This document shows, piece after piece, positions 16,431-25,953 of a stretch of DNA of 37,329 nucleotides. This DNA comes from JAZQHR01 sp045540695 (GTDB lineage Bacteria > Bacillota > Clostridia > UMGS1810), in contig JAZQHR010000128.1 of assembly GCA_045540695.1 (NCBI GenBank), forward strand, positions 1 through 37,329, written 5' to 3'. Made by a program: the position numbers and the translations under genes. Position 1 is the first letter of the stretch; every line of letters starts with the position of its first letter. The notes beneath the pieces are model-generated. The model was not told the DNA's origin. It did not search any database and saw only the letters and a list, made by a program, of their open reading frames with translations.

Positions 16431-17507
16431 TTATTCTAAATACGCTTTTCCTTCTCTTATGTTATACACCTTCATATTTTCAGCTCTTACGCTGTCTTTA
16501 TTGGTGCAGGTTATAATAACCTGAAAATTCTTTATCTTTTTTAAAAGGTACTCGCGTCTTTTTATATCCAGCTCACTCATTATATCGTCTAATAAAAGTA
16601 CAGGATATTCATTTTTTAGTTCATTTATTATTTCACATTCTGCCATCTTGACAGCAAGAACACACGTTCTTTGCTGTCCCTGTGAACCATACAGCTTAAG
16701 ATTTTTTTCATTTATCATAAACTCAAAATCATCTCTGTGCGGTCCAATGAGAGCCATTTTGTATTCTAACTCTCTGTGTCTGTTTTTAGAAAGCTGATTT
16801 ATAAAATTTTCTTTTAAAAGAAAATCTCCCTTTACAGAAGATAAAAAGTTTATATTTATATCTTCCTTTTTCTCTGTGATATCCGCCTGAATTGTCTTTA
16901 GATAACCTGCTAATTTTTCTAAAAATTCTTTTCTGTATCTGTATATCTGTATACCATACTCCGCAAGCTTTTCATCCCAAATATCAAGGGTAGAAATTAG
17001 AGATTCATCGTGAGATTTAAGTATAATATTTTTTTGCTTTAATACCTTGTAATAATCCACAAGTGTCTTAAAATACACAGGCTTTAGCTGACTTATAAAA
17101 TTATCCAAAAATTTTCTTCTTTCGTTTGGTCCTGCTTTTATAAGGTTTAAATGCTCAGGTGTAAATAAAACAATATTTAAAAATCCCAGTATCTCCGAAA
17201 GTTTTTTTATAGGTATGTCATTTAGCTTTATATTTTTCTTGTCGGAAAGAATAATTTCACCCAGGTTTTCTCTTTGTCCATTTTCAAACTCTATTTTTAT
17301 CTTTCCTGTTTCCTTACTAAAATGAATAACCTCTCTGTCCTTTAACGCACGAAAAGACTTTCCGTTACAAAAGTAATACACAGCTTCTATTATATTTGTC
17401 TTACCTTGTCCGTTTAGCCCGTATAATACGTTTACTTCAGGTGAAAAATCTATCTTTTGCTTATCAAGGTTTCTAAAATTTTCTACATAAATGCTTTTAA
17501 TATTCAT
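16431..17507 (-). CDS. recF: RecF recombination mediator
   Basis: 358 residues. RecF is an SMC-like ATPase that with RecO and RecR loads RecA at single-strand gaps. It begins MNIKSIYVENFRNLDKQKI. Walker A is GLNGQGKTN (30-38), the signature motif is GSQGQQRTCVLAVKMAE, and Walker B is PVLLLDDIMSELD followed by QVIITCTN. The length is normal. The gene starts 2 bp after the rlbA stop codon, so it is probably translationally coupled to it. Confidence 0.96.
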   Translation of the reverse strand: MNIKSIYVENFRNLDKQKIDFSPEVNVLYGLNGQGKTNIIEAVYYFCNGKSFRALKDREVIHFSKETGKIKIEFENGQRENLGEIILSDKKNIKLNDIPIKKLSEILGFLNIVLFTPEHLNLIKAGPNERRKFLDNFISQLKPVYFKTLVDYYKVLKQKNIILKSHDESLISTLDIWDEKLAEYGIQIYRYRKEFLEKLAGYLKTIQADITEKKEDININFLSSVKGDFLLKENFINQLSKNRHRELEYKMALIGPHRDDFEFMINEKNLKLYGSQGQQRTCVLAVKMAECEIINELKNEYPVLLLDDIMSELDIKRREYLLKKIKNFQVIITCTNKDSVRAENMKVYNIREGKAYLE

Positions 17508-17509
17508 TA

Positions 17510-17731
17510 TTATTCAACTTCCATTGAAAACTGCTGACCTTCAAAATCTACAAACACCTTATCGCCTGAAACAAGCTTTTTTCCTCGTCTTAATTCTGTT
17601 TCACCGTTTACCTTAACGTAACCTTCCTGAACTAAAATTTTTGCATCTGCTCCCATTTCTACTATTCCGGAGAACTTTAAAAACTGGTCAAGCTTTATAA
17701 AAGGTGTGTTAATCTTAATTTTTTCTGTCAT
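17510..17731 (-). CDS. rlbA: S4-domain protein RlbA (YaaA)
   Basis: 73 residues forming a single S4 RNA-binding domain: FIKLDQFLKFSGIVEMGADA, then VQEGYVKVNGETELRRGKKL. It matches YaaA, the small S4 protein found between dnaN and recF in Bacillota, thought to act in ribosome assembly. It is separated from dnaN by 4 bp and from recF by 2 bp, so all three are one transcript. Confidence 0.93.
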   Translation of the reverse strand: MTEKIKINTPFIKLDQFLKFSGIVEMGADAKILVQEGYVKVNGETELRRGKKLVSGDKVFVDFEGQQFSMEVE

Positions 17732-17735
17732 AATA

Positions 17736-18842
17736 TTAACCTCTTAATCTTATAGGAAGTACCATATATAAAAATCCATTTCCTTCCACAGGCTTTATCA
17801 CACAAGGACCAAGCTCTGATGATAATTCCACATATATTTCCTGCTCGTCTATAGCCTTCAGTGCATCTAATAAAAGCTTACTTCTTATGCCTATTTTAAT
17901 ATTTTCTCCATTTTGGTCAGTTTCTATCTCTTCGTGGAAATCACCGTATTTTGAGAAACAATCTACATTGATGCACGAATCCTTAATGTCAAATATAACA
18001 GGGATTTTCTTAGGGTCATCAAAGTTTATAATGATAGAAGCTCTTTCAAGTGTGTCTGTAATTAGCTTTGTATTTAGCTTAAGCTTTAACTTATAATCTG
18101 TAGGTACAGTTTTTCTGTAATCTAAAAACTCTCCTTCAAGTAATCTGGAAGTAAGTATGTAATTTTCAAACTTAAACATTACATTATTATCCAAAATGAT
18201 GATATCAACCATAGTTTCGTCATCTTTTAATACTTTTAAAAGTTCATTTAATGTTCTTCCCGGAATTATAAATTCAAGTCCATTTATATTTGTTTCAGGA
18301 ATAATTTCATTTTTTACAGCCAGTCTTGTACCATCAAGAGCTATCATAGAAATAGTAGAAGCATTCACCTCAACCTTTGCACCTGAAAGTACAGGTCTTG
18401 CTTCATTTATACAAGTAGCAAATATAGTTTTCTTTATAAGCTCTTTTAGAGATTTTGAATGTATTTTAATATTTTCACCATTAGCTATCTCTTTTATTTC
18501 AGGATATCCTTCAGATGATATACCCTGAATAGAAAATTTAAGTGATTTTGATAATATATCCACACTGTTTCCGTTTGATACCACTGTAAGCATACCATCA
18601 GGAAGCTTTCTTACTATTTCAGGGAAAATTCTTGAATCAAGAACTATGCTTCCTTCTTCTAAAACCTGAGTTTCTATAGCACTTTGTATAGATATCTCAA
18701 GGTCTGTTCCTGTAAGCTTAAGGTTATCTTTAGCATCAATCTTTATTCCCTTTAAAAGTTCAAGGTTTGAGTTTTGACTGGATGCCTTACACACTACGTT
18801 AAGTGTTTCTATCAAAACGTTTTTATCACATGTAAATTTCAT
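17736..18842 (-). CDS. dnaN: DNA polymerase III beta clamp
   Basis: 368 residues from the ATG at 18842, beginning MKFTCDKNVLIETLNVVCKA. The three repeated clamp domains are recognisable, with typical segments such as RPVLSGAKVEV near the middle and the C-terminal VEGNGFLYMVLPIRLRG, which ends like DnaN proteins (MPIRL). The sliding clamp tethers PolC to DNA. A longer reading from 18884 adds 14 residues but lacks a ribosome-binding site. The ATG at 18842 has GGAGGAAAGCTA directly upstream, so the shorter form is chosen. Directly downstream of the origin unwinding region. Confidence 0.96.
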   Translation of the reverse strand: MKFTCDKNVLIETLNVVCKASSQNSNLELLKGIKIDAKDNLKLTGTDLEISIQSAIETQVLEEGSIVLDSRIFPEIVRKLPDGMLTVVSNGNSVDILSKSLKFSIQGISSEGYPEIKEIANGENIKIHSKSLKELIKKTIFATCINEARPVLSGAKVEVNASTISMIALDGTRLAVKNEIIPETNINGLEFIIPGRTLNELLKVLKDDETMVDIIILDNNVMFKFENYILTSRLLEGEFLDYRKTVPTDYKLKLKLNTKLITDTLERASIIINFDDPKKIPVIFDIKDSCINVDCFSKYGDFHEEIETDQNGENIKIGIRSKLLLDALKAIDEQEIYVELSSELGPCVIKPVEGNGFLYMVLPIRLRG

Positions 18843-18890
18843 TAGCTTTCCTCCGTTTAAACGAAATCCAGAAAAAATTATCAAAAATGG

Positions 18891-18971
18891 ATTTCATTTA
18901 TAAATATAAATAAATATATATTAAATTTTATAGTAGTAATAGTAGTAGTGTCTGTGAATAATGTGGAAAGG
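18891..18971. other. oriC unwinding region with DnaA-trio elements
   Basis: Almost pure A/T sequence (18891-18930) is followed by TAGTAGTAATAGTAGTAG (18931-18948), a 4-bp spacer, a one-mismatch DnaA box TGTGAATAA (18953-18961) and a weaker box TGTGGAAAG (18963-18971). Read 3' to 5' away from the box, the first tract is six triplets of the DnaA-trio form [G/A]A[T/A]: GAT, GAT, GAT, AAT, GAT, GAT. This is the layout of the basal unwinding system known from B. subtilis. It lies in the dnaN-dnaA gap, the expected place. Confidence 0.85.
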
Positions 18972-19063
18972 TTATTTAATCCCTTATCTACTAATACTTA
19001 AAGCTTGTTTAAGAATGTATGTATAATCATTTTTTAAATTTTTATAAAATGTTAATAAATATT

Positions 19064-19086
19064 TTCTCCACATTTTCATATCCACA
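19064..19086 (+). promoter_or_regulatory. Two DnaA boxes at the 3' end of dnaA
   Basis: TTCTCCACA (19064-19072) and ATATCCACA (19078-19086) each differ from TTATCCACA at one base. They are 14 bp apart and lie between the trio region and the dnaA stop. They complete the dnaA-dnaN part of the origin. Confidence 0.75.
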
Positions 19087-19103
19087 TATCAACAAAAAAG
19101 TGT

Positions 19104-20426
19104 TTATTGATTTTTGATATTCTTTGTAATATCATCCACTATATTTTTGATTGTGGAATTTTCATCAATATCCTTTTCAATTTTTGATATACCATACAAA
19201 ACAGTAGTGTGGTCCCTTCCTCCAAGAGCCTGACCTATCTTAGGAAGAGATTCCTTTGTAAGCTCACGCATAATGTACATACAAATCTGTCTTGGATAAG
19301 ATATATCCTTTGTCTTTTTCTGTGAAATAATATCTCCGTCTTTTAAGTTAAAATGTTTTTCCACAGCCTTTATAACCGCGTCAGGAGTTATGGTTTTTGA
19401 CTTTGCTGTGTTGTAATCCTTAAGAACCTTTTCAGCTATTTCTATAGTGATTTCAGTTTTTATAAGGTCACGATAAGCGATTACCTTCTTTATAGCACCT
19501 TCAAGCTCTCTTATATTTGTAGTGATTTTCTTTGCGATGTATTCTATAACAGCATCGTCAAATATAAGTCCCTCCTGGTCAACCTTTTTTTGAAGGATAG
19601 CCATTCTTGTTTCAAATTCAGGCACAGATACGTCTGCCATTACACCCCACTCAAAACGGGTTTTGGTTCTTTCGTTAAAAGAATAAAGCTCCTTTGGCGG
19701 TCTGTCTGATGTAAGAATAATCTGTTTATTATTTTGATGAAGAGCCTCAAAGGTGTGGAAAAATTCTTCTTCCGACCTTTCCTTACCACCTATAAACTGG
19801 ATATCGTCTATCATAAGAACGTCAATAGAACGGTATTTGTTTCTAAATTCTTCTGTCTTAGAATCCTTTATAGAATTGATAAGGTCATTAGCAAACTGTT
19901 CGCCTGTAACATACATAACTTTTTTATCCGAGAAATTTTTAAGTATGTGATTACCAACAGCCTGCATAAGATGTGTTTTGCCAAGTCCCACTCCTCCGTA
20001 TAAAAACAAAGGGTTGTATTTTATGTCACCGGGGTTTTCCGCTACTGCAAGTGATGCTGCATGAGCAAACTTGTTTGAATTTCCAATGACAAACTTTTCA
20101 AAAGTGTAGTTTGGATTGAGTGAAGATTTGGAATTGTTAATTTTTAAGGATGGAATATGCGAAGATAAAGCTTCTCTTTCTTCCTGCTCAATGATAGTGA
20201 TTTCATAATCAGTATCAGATATATAAGTAAGAGCAGTTTTTATAAGGGGAATATAGCGTGATTCTATCATTTCCTTATAAATTTTATTTGGAACCTCTAA
20301 GATAATCTCTTTATCTTCCATCCTGAATGGGGTAATAGATTTTATCCAGGTATCAAATCCAACAGGAGAGATATCGGGCTTTATAATCTCTAAAACCTCA
20401 CTCCAAATACTTTCTAAATCGTACAT
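19104..20426 (-). CDS. dnaA: Chromosomal replication initiator DnaA
   Basis: 440 residues. It binds DnaA boxes and opens oriC. Domain I (1-80) begins MYDLESIWSEVLEIIKP; domain II (about 81-108) is a short linker; domain III has Walker A GGVGLGKT (144-151), Walker B VLMIDDIQFI with Asp207/Asp208, and TSDRPPKEL; domain IV carries the DnaA-box-binding motif GGRDHTTVL (402-410). TTGGAGGTAATTT precedes the ATG. The promoter and DnaA boxes upstream suggest autoregulation. Transcribed away from the ispG-polC arm. Confidence 0.98.
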   Translation of the reverse strand: MYDLESIWSEVLEIIKPDISPVGFDTWIKSITPFRMEDKEIILEVPNKIYKEMIESRYIPLIKTALTYISDTDYEITIIEQEEREALSSHIPSLKINNSKSSLNPNYTFEKFVIGNSNKFAHAASLAVAENPGDIKYNPLFLYGGVGLGKTHLMQAVGNHILKNFSDKKVMYVTGEQFANDLINSIKDSKTEEFRNKYRSIDVLMIDDIQFIGGKERSEEEFFHTFEALHQNNKQIILTSDRPPKELYSFNERTKTRFEWGVMADVSVPEFETRMAILQKKVDQEGLIFDDAVIEYIAKKITTNIRELEGAIKKVIAYRDLIKTEITIEIAEKVLKDYNTAKSKTITPDAVIKAVEKHFNLKDGDIISQKKTKDISYPRQICMYIMRELTKESLPKIGQALGGRDHTTVLYGISKIEKDIDENSTIKNIVDDITKNIKNQ

Positions 20427-20443
20427 AAATTACCTCCAATTAC

Positions 20444-20474
20444 TAATCCACAAATCTATACAAAGTTATCCACA
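20444..20474 (+). promoter_or_regulatory. DnaA boxes upstream of dnaA (second oriC part)
   Basis: A perfect TTATCCACA (20466-20474) and a one-mismatch TAATCCACA (20444-20452) lie in the dnaA 5' leader, downstream of its promoter. The spacing is 22 bp. With the 18931-19086 sites they flank dnaA, as in bipartite origins. Confidence 0.85.
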
Positions 20475-20509
20475 ATGTGTTAATAATTTTCATAAATATT
20501 TATGGATTT

Positions 20510-20538
20510 ATTATAACATAATTTGATAATTTTTTCAA
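20510..20538 (-). promoter_or_regulatory. Promoter of dnaA
   Basis: On the minus strand TTGAAA (20538-20533), a 17-bp spacer and TATAAT (20515-20510). The inferred start is about 75 bp upstream of the dnaA ATG, so the DnaA boxes fall inside the leader. Confidence 0.8.
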
Positions 20539-20565
20539 GAAAATATTTATTTATATTTGAATTTA

Positions 20566-20574
20566 TGATATACT
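20566..20574 (+). promoter_or_regulatory. Extended -10 promoter of ispG
   Basis: TGATATACT contains the TGN extension and a TATACT -10 hexamer. No good -35 is seen 17 bp upstream, as is usual for extended -10 promoters. The ispG ATG is 31 bp downstream. Confidence 0.65.
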
Positions 20575-20604
20575 ATTTCTATCAGGAAAAAAGGGAATGT
20601 TTTT

Positions 20605-21645
20605 ATGAGTAAAAAAGTAGTAAAAATAGGAAATATTTTAATAGGAAACGGAAATGATGTAGCTATTCAGTCTATGACAAATACTAAGACTAAAGACGTA
20701 GAAGCTACTGTTGGGCAGATACTTGCACTGGAGGAGGCAGGCTGTGAATTAGTAAGGGTTGCCGTGCCGGATGAGGACAGTGCAAATGCCATTTCAAAAA
20801 TAAAAGAAAGAATACATATACCTCTTGTAGCGGATATTCATTTTGATTATAAGCTGGCTCTTTTGTCTATGGAAAATGGTGTGGATAAAGTAAGAATAAA
20901 TCCGGGAAACATTGGCGACAAGGAAAGAGTAAGACAGGTAGTAAAAATGGCACAAAGTAAAAATGTGCCTATACGAATAGGAGTAAATTCCGGTTCTGTG
21001 GAAAAGGATATCCTTGCAAAGTACGGTCATGTGTGTTCGCAGGCACTGGTGGAAAGTGCCAAGAAGCATATAGATATATTAAATGAATGCGATTTTGATG
21101 ATATAGTGGTATCACTTAAGGCATCGGATGTAAATATGACTATAGATTCATACAGACTGATGAGTGAAAGGTATGATTATCCTTTACATCTTGGAGTAAC
21201 CGAAGCGGGAACATTTTTATCAGGTGCGGTAAAATCGGCTATAGGTATAGGAGCACTTTTAAAGGATGGTATAGGAGATACCATAAGAGTGTCACTTACC
21301 GATGACCCTGTGCAGGAGATAAGGGTGGCAAAGGAAATATTAAAGGCACTTGAGCTTCGCTCATTCGGTGCAAAGCTTGTATCATGCCCTACCTGTGCCA
21401 GAACAAATATAGGACTTATACCGCTTGCAAAGAAAGTGGAAGAATATTTACAAGCTGTGGATAAAAACATAACAGTAGCCGTAATGGGTTGTGTAGTTAA
21501 CGGACCCGGTGAGGCAAGAGAGGCAGATGTAGGCATAGCCGGAGGAAACGGAGAGGTCTTGCTTTTTAAAAAAGGTGAGATAATAAAAAAATTACCTGAG
21601 GATAAACTATTTGAAGCATTAAAAGAAGAAATAGAAAAAATGTAA
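20605..21645 (+). CDS. ispG: 4-hydroxy-3-methylbut-2-enyl-diphosphate synthase
   Basis: 346 residues, the normal bacterial IspG (GcpE) length. It carries out the penultimate step of the MEP isoprenoid pathway, reductive ring opening of methylerythritol cyclodiphosphate, with a [4Fe-4S] cluster. The TIM barrel begins with AIQSMTNTKTKDVEATV and includes VADIHFDYKLAL and VRINPGNIG. Cluster ligands are Cys261 and Cys264 (SCPTCART) and Cys296 with Glu303 (GCVVNGPGEA). It is 13 bp upstream of polC and probably cotranscribed with it. AAGGGAATG lies just before the ATG. Confidence 0.97.
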   Translation: MSKKVVKIGNILIGNGNDVAIQSMTNTKTKDVEATVGQILALEEAGCELVRVAVPDEDSANAISKIKERIHIPLVADIHFDYKLALLSMENGVDKVRINPGNIGDKERVRQVVKMAQSKNVPIRIGVNSGSVEKDILAKYGHVCSQALVESAKKHIDILNECDFDDIVVSLKASDVNMTIDSYRLMSERYDYPLHLGVTEAGTFLSGAVKSAIGIGALLKDGIGDTIRVSLTDDPVQEIRVAKEILKALELRSFGAKLVSCPTCARTNIGLIPLAKKVEEYLQAVDKNITVAVMGCVVNGPGEAREADVGIAGGNGEVLLFKKGEIIKKLPEDKLFEALKEEIEKM

Positions 21646-21658
21646 GGGAGGGGTATTA

Positions 21659-24600
21659 GTGTCACCGAAAAATAAAAATTTAGCACATTTTTTTCCTAAT
21701 GTGAACATTAAGCGTCCTCTTGAAGATGTGGTTATAGAAGATATAAGGGCAAATACTCAAGAAAGAAAGATACTTATTACAGTATCGTCAAATGAGATAA
21801 TACCATTTGAGGAGATAGAAAGATTTAAGGCAGAGGCAAAAGAAAAAAATGATATTTCCGAGCTGATTATAAAGGTAAAATACGAAGGGCTTTCGCTTGA
21901 AAATATAGATTTAAAGAGATATTTTAAAAACCTTATATTTTACGTAAGTACAGTGTGCCCGGGAGTAAGCCATCTGTTTATAGACAGCTCATGCTCGTAT
22001 TCTGATGGCAGACTGGTTATAAAGTGTAAGTACGGCATAAATGCCATAGAGGAAAACAACTGTGCAGCTATATTTGAAAAGCTTGTGTTTAACCAGCTTT
22101 CTCAAAAGGTACAGGTGGAAATAATAGACGTAAGCGTGGAGGGAGCACTGGAAGAAGAAATTCAAAAGATAGAAGATTCCCTTGAAAAGATAGTAGTGAG
22201 TGATAAACCTGTTACAGAAGAAATCACACAGGTAATAAAAACTCCTGACAAGGTAAAAAAGGACAAGTCGGAGTATGCCAAAAAAGAAAATGTTATAATG
22301 GGCAGAGTAATAAGGTCAGAGCCTATTAAGATAAAAGAGTTATTAAAGGTAAATACCGGCTCGGCAGTAGTACGAGGAGAGATATTTGAGTATGAAGCAC
22401 GAGAGCTTAAAACGGGAAAATACGTTATAACCTTTGCTATTACCGACCTTACAGGCTCATATATGGCAAAATTTTTCTGCGAGGCGGAAGAATACGAAAA
22501 TATAAAGGGTAAGATAAAAGACGGTATGTATCTCGAGATACAAGGTCAGGTTAAGTACGATACATTTATGAACGAAATGGTGCTTAACGTAAAGGATATA
22601 AACCTTCGTGAAAAAGAGGAAAAGCTTGATAATGCCGAGGAAAAACGAGTAGAGCTTCACCTTCATACCAAGATGAGTGCAATGGACGGAATGACCAGTG
22701 CGAAGGAGCTTGTAAAAACTGCTATTAAGTGGGGACACAAGGCTATAGCTATCACCGACCATGGTAACGTGCAGGCATTTCCCGAGGCAATGGGAGCTGC
22801 AGGCGGAGATATAAAGATATTATATGGTATAGAGGCATATATCGTAGGCGACAGCCTTCCTATAGTGTTTAACATAAAGGAAGGAAGTTTAGACGGAGAG
22901 TTTGTAGTATTTGATATAGAAACCACAGGTCTAAGCCCTGTAAATGATACCATTACCGAGATAGGTGCGGTAAAGGTGAAAAACGGCGAGATAGTAGATA
23001 CCTACCAGACGTTTGTAAACCCTGAACGTCCTATTCCGCAAAACATAGTAGAGCTTACCTCCATAACCGATGAGATGGTTAAAGACGCACCAAAGATAGA
23101 TGTGGTAATAAAGGAATTTTATGAGTTTATAGGTGATGCATCGCTTGTAGCACATAACGCAGGCTTTGACACATCGTTTATAAAGGCGGCTGCACAGAAA
23201 AATAATATGGAATTTAATTTCTGCTATTTAGATACAGTGGAAATGTCCAGAGCACTTATAAAGGATATTAAAAATCACAAGCTAAACACCATTACAAAAT
23301 ATTTTAACATTGTGCTTGAAAACCACCACAGAGCGATAGACGACGCTACCGCAACGGGACATATATTTATAAGATTTTTAAAGATGATAAAGGAAAAGGG
23401 AGTAGAGGATATATCCGAGATAAATACGGGACTTTGTGCCAATGCAGATTTTAAAAGTCAGCGAACATACCACGCGGTAATACTTGTAAAAAATTACACA
23501 GGACTTAAAAACCTTTACAATATAGTTTCCAAGTCAAATATGGACTACTACTATAAACGTCCTCGACTTCCAAAGAGCCTGCTTGAGAAAAACCGTGAGG
23601 GACTTATACTGGGTTCTGCATGTGAGGCGGGCGAGCTTTACAGAGCTATACTTGAAGGAAGCTCGTATGAGGAAATAGTAAGAATAGTAAAGTTTTACGA
23701 CTATTTAGAAATTCAGCCTATAGGTAACAATATGTTCCTTTTAGAAGAGGGCAAGGTTACATCTATAGAAGACCTTAGAAATATAAATAAAAAGATAATA
23801 GAGCTTGGAAAGAGAAACAACAAGCCTACAGTAGCAACCTGCGACGTGCATTTTCTAAACCCTGAGGATGAAGTGTACCGTAGAATACTTATGGCAGGAC
23901 AGGGCTTTACTGACGCCGACAACCAAGCACCGCTATATTTCAGGACTACCGAGGAGATGCTGGAGGAATTTAAGTATCTTGGCGACGAGCTTGCCTACGA
24001 GGTGGTAGTGGAAAATACCAACAAGATAGCGGATATGTGTGAAAATATCAAGCCTGTTCCCGACGGTACTGCACCGCCTGAAATACCAGGTGCAGACGAT
24101 GACCTTAGAAATATGGTTATGAGCAAGGCAAAAAGAATATATGGTGAAAACCTTCCACAGCTTGTGAAGGACAGAATAGATGTTGAGCTTAGCTCTATCA
24201 TCGACAATGGCTATGCGGTTATGTATATTATTGCACAAAAGCTTGTTACAAAATCGCTTTCGGATGGATACCTGGTTGGATCCAGAGGTTCGGTTGGTTC
24301 GTCATTTGTTGCGTTCCTTTCGGACATCACCGAGGTTAACTCACTTCCACCGCATTATGTGTGTCCAAACTGTCAGTATTCTGACTTTAACGTGCCGGAT
24401 GGCATATTCTGTGGATTTGATATGGAGGACAAAAACTGTCCGCATTGTAACACTCCTATGATAAAAGACGGCCACGATATCCCGTTTGAAACCTTCCTTG
24501 GTTTTGGAGGTGGTAAGGAGCCGGATATCGACCTTAATTTCTCGGGTGATTATCAGCCGTGTGCACATAAGTACACCGAGGAGCTTTTTGGTGAAGGATA

Positions 24601-25942
24601 TGTGTTCAGAGCAGGTACTATAGGTACTATCGCAAGTAAAACGGCGTATGGATTTGTAAAGAAATATTACGAGGCTAAGGGCGAGCATATAAACAACGCC
24701 GAGGTAAACAGACTTGTAAAGGGCTGTGAAGGCGTTAAGCGTACCACAGGTCAGCATCCGGGCGGTGTAATGATAGTTCCGCGAAGCCGTGACGTGCTGG
24801 AATTTACACCTATTCAGTACCCTGCCGATGATAAGGACAGCGGAGTTATCACTACTCACTTTGACTATCACTCTATATCGGGTAAGCTTCTAAAGCTTGA
24901 TATACTTGGCCACGACGACCCGACAGTTATAAGAATGCTTGAGGATTTAACCAAAACCAATGCCCGTGAGATACCTCCGGGTGATAAAGCTACCATGAGC
25001 CTGTTTGGTTCTACCGAGAGCCTTGGCGTAAAGCCGGAGGATATATACAGTGAAGTCGGTACGTATGCCGTTCCTGAATTTGGTACAAAGTTTGTAAGAC
25101 AGATGCTTGTGGATACCAAGCCGACTACATTTGCGGAATTAGTTCGAATATCAGGACTTTCGCATGGTACAGACGTTTGGCTTAACAACGCTCAGGAGCT
25201 TATAAACAACGGCACCGCTACACTAAAGGAAGCTATCTGTACACGTGACGATATTATGCTTTACCTTATAAAATGCGGGCTTGACCCTAAGATGTCATTC
25301 TATACAATGGAGGGCGTGCGTAAGGGTAAAGGCTTAAAGCCTGAACAGGAAGAGGCTATGATAGCCAATAACGTACCGCAGTGGTACATTGATTCGTGTA
25401 AGAAGATTAAGTATATGTTCCCTAAGGCACACGCAGTAGCGTATGTAACAATGGCTTACAGAATAGCCTACTACAAGGTGCATTATCCAAAGGAATTTTA
25501 CTGTACATACTTTACCGTTCGTGCTGACGACTTTGACGCATCCATCATGGCACAGGGCCACGAGGTGGCAAAGCGAAACCTAAACGAGCTTCGTGCAAGG
25601 GAAAATGAGCTTTCGGTAAAGGAAAAAGGCGTTTTAACCATCCTTGAGGTGTGTAACGAAATGTACGCACGAGGACTTAAGTTTTTGCCGATAGATATAG
25701 AAAAATCGGAAGCGTATAAGTTTGTACCAATGCCTGACGGCATCTTGCCGCCGCTAAATTCACTGGTAGGCTTGGGTACAAACGCGGCAAAGAGTATAGT
25801 GGATGCCAGAAACGAGAGGATGTTTGACACTATAGAAGACCTTGCAGCACGTTCATCGGTTACAAAGACAGTAATAGAAACGCTTAAAAATTACGGTTGC
25901 TTAAACGGACTTCCTGAAAGCGACCAGATAACATTCTTTTAA
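21659..25942 (+). CDS. polC: DNA polymerase III PolC
   Basis: 1427 residues, a full-length Gram-positive replicative polymerase. Order: N-terminal domain and OB fold (to about 320, MGRVIRSEPIKIKEL); PHP domain with HLHTKMSAMDGM (about 333-344) and AITDHGNVQAFPEA; an inserted DnaQ-like proofreading exonuclease with FDIETTGL (about 418) , AHNAGFDTSF and HRAIDDATATG (about 557); polymerase domain with GSRGSVGSSFVAFLSDITEV (about 876), a zinc-binding insert CPNC...CPHC (about 901-930) and PDIDLNFSGDY. It ends in the helix-hairpin-helix region and a typical QITFF clamp-binding tail. GTG start preceded by AAGGGAGGGG. Confidence 0.98.
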   Translation: MSPKNKNLAHFFPNVNIKRPLEDVVIEDIRANTQERKILITVSSNEIIPFEEIERFKAEAKEKNDISELIIKVKYEGLSLENIDLKRYFKNLIFYVSTVCPGVSHLFIDSSCSYSDGRLVIKCKYGINAIEENNCAAIFEKLVFNQLSQKVQVEIIDVSVEGALEEEIQKIEDSLEKIVVSDKPVTEEITQVIKTPDKVKKDKSEYAKKENVIMGRVIRSEPIKIKELLKVNTGSAVVRGEIFEYEARELKTGKYVITFAITDLTGSYMAKFFCEAEEYENIKGKIKDGMYLEIQGQVKYDTFMNEMVLNVKDINLREKEEKLDNAEEKRVELHLHTKMSAMDGMTSAKELVKTAIKWGHKAIAITDHGNVQAFPEAMGAAGGDIKILYGIEAYIVGDSLPIVFNIKEGSLDGEFVVFDIETTGLSPVNDTITEIGAVKVKNGEIVDTYQTFVNPERPIPQNIVELTSITDEMVKDAPKIDVVIKEFYEFIGDASLVAHNAGFDTSFIKAAAQKNNMEFNFCYLDTVEMSRALIKDIKNHKLNTITKYFNIVLENHHRAIDDATATGHIFIRFLKMIKEKGVEDISEINTGLCANADFKSQRTYHAVILVKNYTGLKNLYNIVSKSNMDYYYKRPRLPKSLLEKNREGLILGSACEAGELYRAILEGSSYEEIVRIVKFYDYLEIQPIGNNMFLLEEGKVTSIEDLRNINKKIIELGKRNNKPTVATCDVHFLNPEDEVYRRILMAGQGFTDADNQAPLYFRTTEEMLEEFKYLGDELAYEVVVENTNKIADMCENIKPVPDGTAPPEIPGADDDLRNMVMSKAKRIYGENLPQLVKDRIDVELSSIIDNGYAVMYIIAQKLVTKSLSDGYLVGSRGSVGSSFVAFLSDITEVNSLPPHYVCPNCQYSDFNVPDGIFCGFDMEDKNCPHCNTPMIKDGHDIPFETFLGFGGGKEPDIDLNFSGDYQPCAHKYTEELFGEGYVFRAGTIGTIASKTAYGFVKKYYEAKGEHINNAEVNRLVKGCEGVKRTTGQHPGGVMIVPRSRDVLEFTPIQYPADDKDSGVITTHFDYHSISGKLLKLDILGHDDPTVIRMLEDLTKTNAREIPPGDKATMSLFGSTESLGVKPEDIYSEVGTYAVPEFGTKFVRQMLVDTKPTTFAELVRISGLSHGTDVWLNNAQELINNGTATLKEAICTRDDIMLYLIKCGLDPKMSFYTMEGVRKGKGLKPEQEEAMIANNVPQWYIDSCKKIKYMFPKAHAVAYVTMAYRIAYYKVHYPKEFYCTYFTVRADDFDASIMAQGHEVAKRNLNELRARENELSVKEKGVLTILEVCNEMYARGLKFLPIDIEKSEAYKFVPMPDGILPPLNSLVGLGTNAAKSIVDARNERMFDTIEDLAARSSVTKTVIETLKNYGCLNGLPESDQITFF

Positions 25943-25953
25943 AGGAGGAAAAA

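Noticed and set aside
18843..18884. N-terminal extension of DnaN from 18884
   Set aside because: No ribosome-binding site, and DnaN proteins start with MKF-type sequence as at 18842.
24341..24871. 176-codon minus-strand frame inside polC
   Set aside because: It is antisense to the zinc-binding and catalytic region of polC and shows no recognisable protein pattern.
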